Of a DNA stretch of 6,259 bases, positions 1-6,259 are shown one piece after another. Every line of letters starts with the position of its first letter. The stretch's first letter is position 1. The position numbers and the translations under genes were made by a program. The notes beneath the pieces are model-generated. The model saw only the letters and a program-made list of their open reading frames with translations. It did not search any database and was not told the DNA's origin. The DNA is from SAR202 cluster bacterium (lineage in GTDB: Bacteria > Chloroflexota > Dehalococcoidia > SAR202 > CAJWER01): contig JASLXL010000196.1 in assembly GCA_030740335.1 (NCBI GenBank), forward strand, positions 1 to 6,259, in the 5' to 3' direction.

Positions 1-267
1 GACAACAAACCCGACGGTAGCGTTCGCTCCGACGAAGAGCGGGTGCTCCTGAGCAACACGCTGATAGCAGAGGAGCTTGTTTCGGCTGTCATTGAGGACC
101 GTGACGTCGCGGCGGTATCTAACGGCCACGATGGCCGAGCGGCACTGGAGATGATTATGGCAGTCCACGAGTCCCAACGGTTGCAGACGAGGGTCGAGTT
201 CCCACTTCGTAACCGTGAGAACCCCTACGAGACATGGCTCGCCGAGGCTGGAGCTATGCCTCAGTAA
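1..267 (+). CDS. Gfo/Idh/MocA family oxidoreductase, C-terminal fragment (5' end outside window)
   Basis: Frame 1 is open from the left edge to TAA at 265-267, giving 88 residues with no credible start, so this is the end of a longer gene. The segment VSNGHDGRAALEMIMAVHES followed by a V-E-F-P-L strand matches the usual C-terminal end of Gfo/Idh/MocA NAD(P)-dependent dehydrogenases, where a glycine-rich turn leads into the last long helix and a final strand. Family members are typically 330-400 residues, with an N-terminal Rossmann fold and a C-terminal alpha/beta domain; only about the last quarter is here. They oxidise or reduce sugars, inositols or related polyols in the cytoplasm. The substrate cannot be told from this part. 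The tail after the last strand (NRENPYETWLAEAGAMPQ) is lineage-specific. The GTG at 43 is internal, not a start. The family call is fairly sure; the function within it is unknown. Confidence 0.75.
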   Translation, partial: DNKPDGSVRSDEERVLLSNTLIAEELVSAVIEDRDVAAVSNGHDGRAALEMIMAVHESQRLQTRVEFPLRNRENPYETWLAEAGAMPQ

Positions 268-318
268 ACCGGCAGCATCGACATCCACCGCTCACCTGTC
301 AAGATCGAGCCGCACATG

Positions 319-347
319 TTGACTGGCGACCGATATCCCGCCATAGT
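319..347 (+). promoter_or_regulatory. Predicted sigma70-type promoter of the EamA transporter gene
   Basis: TTGACT at 319-324 matches the -35 consensus at 5 of 6 bases. CATAGT at 342-347 matches the -10 consensus at 4 of 6, and the spacer is exactly 17 bases. Transcription would begin near 353-356, only a few bases before the ATG at 358, giving a very short or absent leader. This fits the lack of any Shine-Dalgarno sequence there. The prediction is by eye. Confidence 0.45.
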
Positions 348-357
348 ATGCGCAGCC

Positions 358-1260
358 ATGGACTGGATCTTTCTGTCGATAGCCAGCGCCGCGATCTTCG
401 CCGTCGTCAGCGTGCTGGACAAATTCATTCTAATGCGCCACGCCCCCAGCGCAACGACGTTCATCGTGCTGCTGGGACTGCTTCAGCTACCCGCCGCCGC
501 CGTGATGGTGCTCGTCAACCCGCCGGACCTACCTGCCACCGGCGCTTGGGCAATCGCCTACGCCTCTGGCCTGATTTGGGGTGTCTCGCTGGTGCTCATG
601 TTCCAGGTGATGAGCAAGCACGAGGTCTCCAGGGTGCTGCCCGTCATCGCAACCTCTCCAGTGTATGTGGCCATCATGGCAATGGTGTTTCTCGACGAGG
701 AGCTTACCCTGGCGCACTGGATCGCCATCGCAGTGACCGTCACCGGAGCGTTCATGATCTCAACGCGGCCTGTGCGAGGGTCGGTAGCAATTGTGCTGGG
801 ATGGTCCTTGGGTGTTTTACTGGCCGCCAGCGTTCTGGTGGCTGCCGCCCAGCTCCTGGGCAAAATAGCATTGAACGATATGACACTAACCAGCATGTTC
901 CCTTTCCGAAGTCTGGGCCTCGCCTCGGGGTGCGTTGTCCTTTCTTTTAGACACTCCACCTACTCGGAAACACGAACGATGTTCTCCAGGATCAAATCGG
1001 GCGGATTCATGTTGTTGACCGAGGCCATCATCGCCCCGTTTGCCGCGCTGGTAACGATGTGGGCAATCATGCTTGGGCCAGTTTCTCTCGCCGTGACTCT
1101 GATGTCCTCCAGGCCGATGTTCGTTTTCGTTCTTAGTTCCATACTAAGCACGAGGCTGCTGCCCATGCTTGGCGAGCCTCTGGACAAAGCCACTTTGACG
1201 ATTAAGGGAATGTCGATTGCCTTGATTATCTCCGGGGTAATTACGATTTCTGTCCTGTGA
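358..1260 (+). CDS. EamA/DMT-superfamily membrane transporter
   Basis: This is a 300-residue, very hydrophobic protein with about ten likely membrane helices, at roughly residues 2-20, 33-53, 62-82, 92-111, 119-135, 143-166, 180-196, 216-238, 242-264 and 282-300. That is the length and layout of drug/metabolite transporters made of two EamA repeats. The first repeat ends with the family hallmark: S91-R-V-L-P, then a helix, then LDEELTLAHWIAIAVTVTG (112-130). The second repeat shows the matching pair GPVSLAVTLMSSRPMF (240-255) and GEPLDKATLTIKGMSIAL (272-289). The family exports or imports small metabolites such as amino acids or nucleosides across the cytoplasmic membrane; the substrate cannot be assigned. 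An in-frame ATG at 316 would add 14 polar residues, but it sits just before and overlaps the predicted -35 element, so I prefer 358, where the first helix begins at once. The stop TGA overlaps a possible GTG start of tex. Family sure, start moderately sure. Confidence 0.85.
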   Translation: MDWIFLSIASAAIFAVVSVLDKFILMRHAPSATTFIVLLGLLQLPAAAVMVLVNPPDLPATGAWAIAYASGLIWGVSLVLMFQVMSKHEVSRVLPVIATSPVYVAIMAMVFLDEELTLAHWIAIAVTVTGAFMISTRPVRGSVAIVLGWSLGVLLAASVLVAAAQLLGKIALNDMTLTSMFPFRSLGLASGCVVLSFRHSTYSETRTMFSRIKSGGFMLLTEAIIAPFAALVTMWAIMLGPVSLAVTLMSSRPMFVFVLSSILSTRLLPMLGEPLDKATLTIKGMSIALIISGVITISVL

Positions 1261-1269
1261 CAAAATCCA

Positions 1270-1298
1270 TAGCCGTGGAAGGCGAGGTACAATATACT
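1270..1298 (+). promoter_or_regulatory. Possible tex promoter inside the transporter-tex junction
   Basis: TATACT at 1293-1298 matches the -10 consensus at 5 of 6 bases. With a 17-base spacer the -35 would be TAGCCG at 1270-1275, a poor 3 of 6 match. A transcript from about 1305 would have an 18-base leader holding GGAAAAA just before the ATG at 1323. This supports 1323 rather than 1257 as the tex start, but the -35 is weak. TACAAT at 1288-1293 is an overlapping alternative -10. Confidence 0.3.
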
Positions 1299-1322
1299 GA
1301 GTGCCCCGAGCAACCGGAAAAA

Positions 1323-3473
1323 ATGCCCACCCCCACGACTACAGATCACGCCAAAACCATTGCCGATGAGTTATCAGTCCAGACGTGGCGAGTTTCGGCA
1401 ACAATTGAACTGCTAGACGGGGATGCCACGGTTCCGTTTATTGCACGGTATCGCAAGGAGGCCACCGGCACTCTCGACGAAGTCCAGGTTCGCGATGTCC
1501 GCGACCGGATCGCCCAACTACGACAACTGCACGACCGGCAAAAGATTATTCTAAAATCACTGAGCGACCGCGAGTTCCTCACCGACGAGCTACACATGAA
1601 GATCCTTGAGGCGTCGAATATGACCGTTTTGGAGGACATCTACCTCCCTTTCCGCCCAAAACGCAAAACCAGGGCTTCCATCGCCCGGGAGAAAGGGCTC
1701 GAGCCACTGGCAAAAGCCTTATTTGCCCAGGACGGCCTCGACCCGAAATCGGCCGCGACTGAATTCATTGACCCAGACAAAGGCGTCGAGTCTGTGGGAG
1801 ACGCTCTTGCTGGGGCCCGCGACATCACCGCCGAGCGTGTCAGCGAGGATGCTGCAGCGCGAGCCCGTACGAGGCGTGTGTTTGCATCAGCAGGTTCTTT
1901 CCACTCGATCGTAGTAGTCGGCAAGGAGTCTAAAGGAGCCAATTATCGCGACTACTTCGACTGGTCCGAACCTGTCGGGGCCGCGCCATCCCACCGGGTC
2001 CTGGCGATGTTCCGCGGCGAAAAAGAGGGTTTCTTGAAGTTAACCGTCGGTCCCCCTGAGTCCAGGGCGCTCGGACCCATTGAAGATATGTTTGTAACTG
2101 GAGACGGAGCAGCATCACACCAGATTGCCGAGGCGGTTAAAGATGGCTACCGGAGGCTGCTCGCGCCATCCCTAGAGACTGAACTTCGCCGTGCATTAAA
2201 AAAGGCGGCAGACAACGACGCAATCTCGATTTTTGCTATGAACCTCCGCCAACTACTACTTGCACCTCCCTTGGGCTCGAAGAACATCCTGGCGATTGAC
2301 CCGGGATTTCGCTCGGGGTGCAAGGTCGTCTGCCTGGACGAACAGGGCAGTCTTTTGCACGTCGAAACCGTGCATCCCCATTCTGGCAAGTCGGCCGCCG
2401 AGGGTGCCGAACGCACGTTAACCAAGCTGTGCGGGAAGTATGACATCGAGGCCATCGCCATCGGCAACGGCACGGCAGGTAGAGAGACAGAGCAGTTCGT
2501 CCGAAATATTGGCCTCGGAGGCGTCGCGGACGTCATCATGGTCAACGAGAGCGGCGCATCGGTCTACTCCGCTTCGGACGGCGCACGCGAAGAGTTGCCT
2601 GACCAGGACTTGACGGTTCGAGGCGCGGTCTCGATTGGTAGGCGTTTGATGGACCCGCTGGCCGAGCTTGTCAAGATCGATCCAAGGTCAATCGGTGTTG
2701 GACAATACCAACACGATGTCGACGATAGTGCCCTACAAAATGTCCTGTCCGATATCGTAATCAGCTGTGTCAACACGGTGGGTGTCGAGGTGAACACGGC
2801 CAGCAGCCAACTCCTCTCCCACGTCTCTGGCCTGGGACCACAACTCGCACGAAATATCGTAGCCCACGCCGCCGAGAACGGCCCATTCAGGTCGCGTAAG
2901 GCTCTCAAGGATGTACCCAGACTTGGACGAAAGGCGTTCCAACAGGCCGCCGGTTTCCTTCGGATCAGCGACGGGGACAATCCCTTGGACGGCAGCGCCG
3001 TGCACCCGGAACGCTATCCCATTGTACGGAGCATGGCGAAGAACTTGGGTTGTACTGTCGAAGCTTTGATGGCTGACCGGGAGAAAAGAGACGGTATTGA
3101 CATCGCGGATTATGTGACAGAGGACGTCGGTGAACCCACGCTGATCGACATCATGGAAGAGCTATCCAGGCCCGGACGAGACCCCAGGGACCCCTACGAA
3201 CACTTCGCCTTCGACGAAAGGGTTGAGAAAATAGAGGACTTGAGTCCAGGGATGAAGCTTCCCGGCGTGGTCACGAATATCACTTCGTTTGGCGCATTCG
3301 TAGACATTGGTGTGCACCAGGATGGGCTCATCCACATCAGCCATATGGCCGATCACTACGTCGCAAATCCAAGTGATATAGTTAGCGTCCAACAACATGT
3401 GACAGTCACCGTGATCGAGATCGACCTCGATCGCAGACGAATCGCCCTGAGCATGCGAGAAGCGGCGGGATAA
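1323..3473 (+). CDS. tex: Tex family RNA-binding transcription accessory protein
   Basis: The 716-residue product aligns by eye along its full length with Tex of Proteobacteria. Residue numbers here count from the upstream GTG at 1257; subtract 22 for the ATG. The N-terminal helical domain has TVPFIARYRKEATGTLDEVQ near 58-77 and DIYLPFRPKRKTRASIA near 127-143. The YqgF/RNase H-like domain starts at I344-L-A-I-D-P-G and includes GNGTAGRETEQF. Then come SVYSAS, the highly conserved DPLAELVKIDPRSIGVGQYQ, a helix-hairpin-helix block from N513-T-A-S to about 570, and a C-terminal S1 domain (about 665-735) with TSFGAFVDIGVHQDGLIHIS. Tex is a cytoplasmic nucleic-acid-binding protein linked to transcription and related to eukaryotic Spt6; its exact role is not settled. 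Unlike many Tex proteins it stops right after the S1 domain, with no basic tail. The GTG at 1257 would add 22 residues not typical of Tex and has no ribosome-binding site; ATG 1323 has a modest GGAAAAA ahead of it. Confidence 0.96.
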   Translation: MPTPTTTDHAKTIADELSVQTWRVSATIELLDGDATVPFIARYRKEATGTLDEVQVRDVRDRIAQLRQLHDRQKIILKSLSDREFLTDELHMKILEASNMTVLEDIYLPFRPKRKTRASIAREKGLEPLAKALFAQDGLDPKSAATEFIDPDKGVESVGDALAGARDITAERVSEDAAARARTRRVFASAGSFHSIVVVGKESKGANYRDYFDWSEPVGAAPSHRVLAMFRGEKEGFLKLTVGPPESRALGPIEDMFVTGDGAASHQIAEAVKDGYRRLLAPSLETELRRALKKAADNDAISIFAMNLRQLLLAPPLGSKNILAIDPGFRSGCKVVCLDEQGSLLHVETVHPHSGKSAAEGAERTLTKLCGKYDIEAIAIGNGTAGRETEQFVRNIGLGGVADVIMVNESGASVYSASDGAREELPDQDLTVRGAVSIGRRLMDPLAELVKIDPRSIGVGQYQHDVDDSALQNVLSDIVISCVNTVGVEVNTASSQLLSHVSGLGPQLARNIVAHAAENGPFRSRKALKDVPRLGRKAFQQAAGFLRISDGDNPLDGSAVHPERYPIVRSMAKNLGCTVEALMADREKRDGIDIADYVTEDVGEPTLIDIMEELSRPGRDPRDPYEHFAFDERVEKIEDLSPGMKLPGVVTNITSFGAFVDIGVHQDGLIHISHMADHYVANPSDIVSVQQHVTVTVIEIDLDRRRIALSMREAAG

Positions 3474-3478
3474 ACCAA

Positions 3479-3510
3479 CGTCTGGGCAACCCACGAAACA
3501 ATTGTCCCGT
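3479..3510 (+). other. Weak inverted repeat downstream of tex, possible transcript-end hairpin
   Basis: Just after the tex stop, TGGG (3483-3486) and CCCA (3490-3493) can pair around a CAA loop. Alternatively GGGCAA (3484-3489) can pair with TTG-T-CCC (3502-3508) with one bulged base. An 8-base palindrome, ACAATTGT (3498-3505), lies within the same stretch. No run of T follows, so it is not a convincing Rho-independent terminator. It is the only structure I see at the end of the transcript. Confidence 0.2.
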
Positions 3511-3532
3511 AGGTGATACAGCTAATTGAGTC

Positions 3533-3562
3533 ACAGTCCGTCCTTGACCGTGCTACAGTCCG
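3533..3562. repeat. 8-base direct repeat ACAGTCCG, 22 bases apart, before the permease
   Basis: ACAGTCCG occurs at 3533-3540 and again at 3555-3562, a start-to-start distance of 22 bases, close to two helical turns. A -35-like TTGACC (3544-3549) lies between the copies. A TATACA at 3573-3578 could be the -10, but the 23-base spacer is too long for a standard promoter. Such an arrangement could be an activator or repressor site for the permease gene. An 8-base repeat can also arise by chance. Confidence 0.25.
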
Positions 3563-3590
3563 CGATCTTGGATATACACGAGAGCCTCCG

Positions 3591-6259
3591 ATGGCTGGAC
3601 TAGTTCTAAGGCGGCTTAAAGGCGACTGGGCACTGCTTCTCAGTCTACTGGTCGGCGTCTTCTCTGTTACCACCATCGCGGCAATGGCCCCGGTCTACCT
3701 ATCTTCCTTGGAGCACCTGTCCTTCAGCACATCGCTCATTCGGACGTTCGGTCCGACGATGGATCTGGACATTTTTGCACCACAAATCGTGATCAATGAG
3801 TCGTCCCTCAGCGACGCCGACCGCCGTGTGGATCAGGCCCTCATCGATAATCTATCCGAGGTTTCCTTGGGACGAGAACTTCTCTACAAGGGTGGTCTTC
3901 AACTGGTAGGGTTACCTATCCGTCAACTGCCAAGTGAACCCCGAACTGGCGAGGTTGTCGCTCGGGGATATGTCCAGTATCTATCGGGTCTCGATAGCAA
4001 CGTGAACTTTGTTGAGGGGCGCGCCGCTCGAAGTGTTGAACAGAGCCTGACAAATGTGGCACTTGTCGAAGCTGTGGTCAGCACAGCTACGGCCGAATTC
4101 TGGGATCTACTACTCGGCGACCAAGTTGTGCTTGTACCTGAGTTGCAGTCTACAGCACGGATTCAGGCCACTATCGTTGGCATCGTAGAGCCTGACGACC
4201 CCGAGTCAGACTATTGGGATTTCGCAGCTGGTCTCCTTAGCCCGGGGCCCACAGAGGAGATCCCTCCCCAGGGAATCCGCGTCGCACCACCCGAACCCGG
4301 AGAACCGCCAGTAGGGCTGTTCATAGGACGGGAAACGCTGACTAAGATCGTTGGGGCAAAATTCCCGGGGTCGGTCATCAGCCCCGTCTGGTTCGCCATG
4401 GTCGATAATGAGTCCCTGAAGGAATTCTCTCCATCCGAATCCAGGTCTCGTATTGAAGGCCTGGCAACGGACCTATCAAAGGTACTTCCTGGATCCTCGT
4501 TGGCCTCAACCTCGGTGCTACGCTTAATTCGCGGCGTAGAGCGTCGGTCATTCTTCTCCCGAGTTCCGCTGCTTGTGCTGCTGGCATTGATGATAGTAAC
4601 GGTGTTCTTCTACCTGTCGATGGTCGTCGGATACCTCACACGGAGCAGGGAGAGAGACACTGCCTTGCTCACGACTCGAGGTGCAGGTCTCCTTCAGCTT
4701 TCGAGAATCTACGTGTTGGAAGCCGCCGCCATGGCCGCCATGGCCACTATTTTGACCCCATTCCTGGCTATCGGTATCGTATCCCAGACGGGCAGGCTCC
4801 CATTTTTCACCGACATTACCAATGGAGCTTCATTGCCCGTGATGGTCACTCCAGCACCATTTTTGGCAGCCCTGCTCGCCGGTGCGGCAACCGTCGTGAT
4901 CATCGCGGTCCCAGGTATAGTGGGTGTCCGTCTGGGCGTACTGTTCCAGAGGTTGCGAACCTCTCGACCAGCCTCGCAGGGGCTACTTCACCGGTTTCAC
5001 GCAGACATCGCTCTCCTGGTGTTGGGCGGACTGGCATTCTGGGAATTGCGATCACGAGGACACTTCGTGTCCGGAGGACTATTCGAAGAGGTTGAGGTCA
5101 ACGAGACCTTACTCTTGGCCCCGATACTGTTCCTGCTGGTAGTGGCCTTGGTATTCATGCGATTGTTCCCGGTAGTAGTCCGTTTTATAGCGGGCGAATC
5201 GCCAGCACTAATCCATATCATAGTCGCGACTACCACAGGATGGTTAATAGCCCTGTTACTGTTAGAAGGTGACGCAGAGCTAGTGGCATCCGAATGGGGT
5301 CCACGTGTGGCTGGTGCTCTAGGTTTCGGGGCGGCATACTGGGCAACGATAAAGGCCAGCGGACGCCTGACGACATATGCGTGGCTCGTGGTCCAGGCAG
5401 GTTTCGTGGGTTGGTACCTGTACCTGAGCCCGCCCGATCCAGGCGAGTTGGCCTTCACTCCAACAATCGGCCTGATCCTCATGCTGCCCGTGCAGGCAGT
5501 ATTCCCACTACTGAAGCAAGTTACCCGGTTTACTCCGGTCTGGATGGCGGTCGCAATATGGCACATGGCACGCAACCCGACCCAATACACATGGCTGGTA
5601 CTACTCCTGGTACTGGCTACGGGGCTGGCCATTTTGGCCACCACCGTCGGAGGGACACTAGAGAAGAGCCAACGTGAGCAGGTCCTTTATGACATCGTGT
5701 CAGACTTTCGAGTAGACGAACTTGCTGCCGGCGGGCCGACGAATTCAGGTGCGATTCAACAGGGAATCGCCGAGTTACCGGGAGTGGCGGCAATGATACC
5801 GGCTCTCCGGCTAAGGGGTGAAATAAACATCTCCTCGTTCGAGCTAATAGGGCTGGAACCGGGTTCTTTTTCTCACTTTGCCTGGTATAGGGAAGATTTC
5901 TCCTCCAACAGCTTAAGGAATGTGATGGACCGTCTCCGGCCCACGAACCCGCTCAAGCCGCTGACGCTCCCTGATGACGCGACTACCCTGGGCATGTGGG
6001 TCAGACCCACCCAGCAGTTCCGCAGCGTGGCCCTGTGGGCCATGCTCAAGGACGGCAATGGAACCGTCGCATCAGTTACCCTCGGGAAACTGGATCAGAC
6101 CGCATGGTCAAAGTTGACCACTGAGGTGCCCGTCCGCCTGGCAAAGCCCGTGTCCCTGGTATCAGTTCAGATATTTGAGCCGGGCCAGGGGAACGTACTG
6201 ACCCCAGGAGAGATCTATATAGACGACATCCACGTGGGTCTCACTGATGGAACGACCCA
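3591..6259 (+). CDS. Large FtsX/MacB-like ABC transporter permease (3' end outside window)
   Basis: The frame is open from ATG 3591 to the right edge: 889 codons plus two bases and no stop. Helix 1 (about 13-35) is followed by a long extracytoplasmic domain (about 40-315). Then comes an FtsX-type core: a helix at 325-349, the cytoplasmic loop TRSRERDTALLTTRGAGLLQ (350-369, equivalent to the RRREIGLLRALGA signature), and helices at about 374-398 and 424-447. Further helices span about 468-686. The segment GGTLEKSQREQVLYDIVSDF (687-706) opens a second extracytoplasmic domain like that of other large two-part permeases; the second FtsX core should lie beyond the edge. The family works with a cytoplasmic ATPase, in lipoprotein or lipid movement, macrolide or peptide export, or cell-envelope signalling; the substrate is unknown and no ATPase gene is in the window. 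A weak GAGAG lies six bases before the ATG. An in-frame GTG at 3513 would add 26 residues, but MAGLVLRRLK followed by the first helix is the natural N-terminus. Residues 795-882 look like an inserted beta-sandwich. Confidence 0.85.
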   Translation, partial: MAGLVLRRLKGDWALLLSLLVGVFSVTTIAAMAPVYLSSLEHLSFSTSLIRTFGPTMDLDIFAPQIVINESSLSDADRRVDQALIDNLSEVSLGRELLYKGGLQLVGLPIRQLPSEPRTGEVVARGYVQYLSGLDSNVNFVEGRAARSVEQSLTNVALVEAVVSTATAEFWDLLLGDQVVLVPELQSTARIQATIVGIVEPDDPESDYWDFAAGLLSPGPTEEIPPQGIRVAPPEPGEPPVGLFIGRETLTKIVGAKFPGSVISPVWFAMVDNESLKEFSPSESRSRIEGLATDLSKVLPGSSLASTSVLRLIRGVERRSFFSRVPLLVLLALMIVTVFFYLSMVVGYLTRSRERDTALLTTRGAGLLQLSRIYVLEAAAMAAMATILTPFLAIGIVSQTGRLPFFTDITNGASLPVMVTPAPFLAALLAGAATVVIIAVPGIVGVRLGVLFQRLRTSRPASQGLLHRFHADIALLVLGGLAFWELRSRGHFVSGGLFEEVEVNETLLLAPILFLLVVALVFMRLFPVVVRFIAGESPALIHIIVATTTGWLIALLLLEGDAELVASEWGPRVAGALGFGAAYWATIKASGRLTTYAWLVVQAGFVGWYLYLSPPDPGELAFTPTIGLILMLPVQAVFPLLKQVTRFTPVWMAVAIWHMARNPTQYTWLVLLLVLATGLAILATTVGGTLEKSQREQVLYDIVSDFRVDELAAGGPTNSGAIQQGIAELPGVAAMIPALRLRGEINISSFELIGLEPGSFSHFAWYREDFSSNSLRNVMDRLRPTNPLKPLTLPDDATTLGMWVRPTQQFRSVALWAMLKDGNGTVASVTLGKLDQTAWSKLTTEVPVRLAKPVSLVSVQIFEPGQGNVLTPGEIYIDDIHVGLTDGTT

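Noticed and set aside
234..950. 238-codon + strand frame overlapping the transporter
   Set aside because: It is rich in Arg, His and Gly with no membrane or domain pattern and lies in another frame of a clear EamA gene; a shadow.
960..1349. 129-codon - strand frame opposite the transporter end and tex start
   Set aside because: It is antisense to two well-supported genes, has no start signal and resembles no family I know.
2564..2980. 138-codon - strand frame within tex
   Set aside because: It lies opposite the most conserved part of tex and has Ser/Arg-rich composition; a shadow.
3474..3590. A Rho-independent terminator after tex
   Set aside because: The hairpins available are short or bulged and no T-run follows, so a terminator call is not supported.
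4723..4747. Tandem GCCGCCATG repeats with NcoI-like palindromes
   Set aside because: They encode an Ala/Met-rich stretch of a permease helix (AAAMAAMA) and need no other explanation.
4997..5644. 215-codon - strand frame opposite the permease
   Set aside because: The product is a Ser/Thr/Arg/Pro-rich sequence without recognisable motifs, as expected from the complement of a hydrophobic coding region; the + strand frame is clearly the real gene.

Overview
This window looks like bacterial chromosomal DNA of moderately high GC, packed with genes that all lie on the + strand. The mix suggests Chloroflexota, possibly an uncultivated SAR202/Dehalococcoidia-type lineage. It holds a Gfo/Idh/MocA dehydrogenase tail ending in the GRAALEMIMA-type motif, an EamA transporter, Tex, and a very large two-part FtsX-like permease. 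The lineage is an inference from gene style only; there is no rRNA or other taxonomic marker here. I see no tRNA, rRNA, CRISPR array, insertion sequence, phage gene or attachment site.

Layout: (1) 1-267, the C-terminal end of a Gfo/Idh/MocA-type oxidoreductase, cut by the left edge. (2) A 90-base gap with a good sigma70-like promoter (TTGACT, 17 bases, CATAGT). (3) 358-1260, a 300-residue EamA/DMT-family membrane transporter whose transcript may be nearly leaderless. (4) 1323-3473, a complete tex gene of 716 codons. An in-frame GTG at 1257 would overlap the transporter stop, but the later ATG fits the family better. (5) A 117-base gap with a weak hairpin and an 8-base direct repeat spaced by 22 bases. 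(6) 3591 to the right edge, a large ABC-type FtsX/MacB-like permease of at least 889 codons with no stop in the window.

The genes do not form an obvious pathway. The transporter and tex abut and may be co-transcribed, but Tex is a housekeeping nucleic-acid-binding protein and its neighbour is probably incidental. The permease begins a separate unit, and its ATPase partner is not in the window. Nothing here amounts to a clear new defence or mobile system. The most interesting points are the apparent beta-sandwich (carbohydrate-binding-like) segment in the permease's second extracytoplasmic loop, the promoter and start arrangement of the transporter, and the uncertain tex start.
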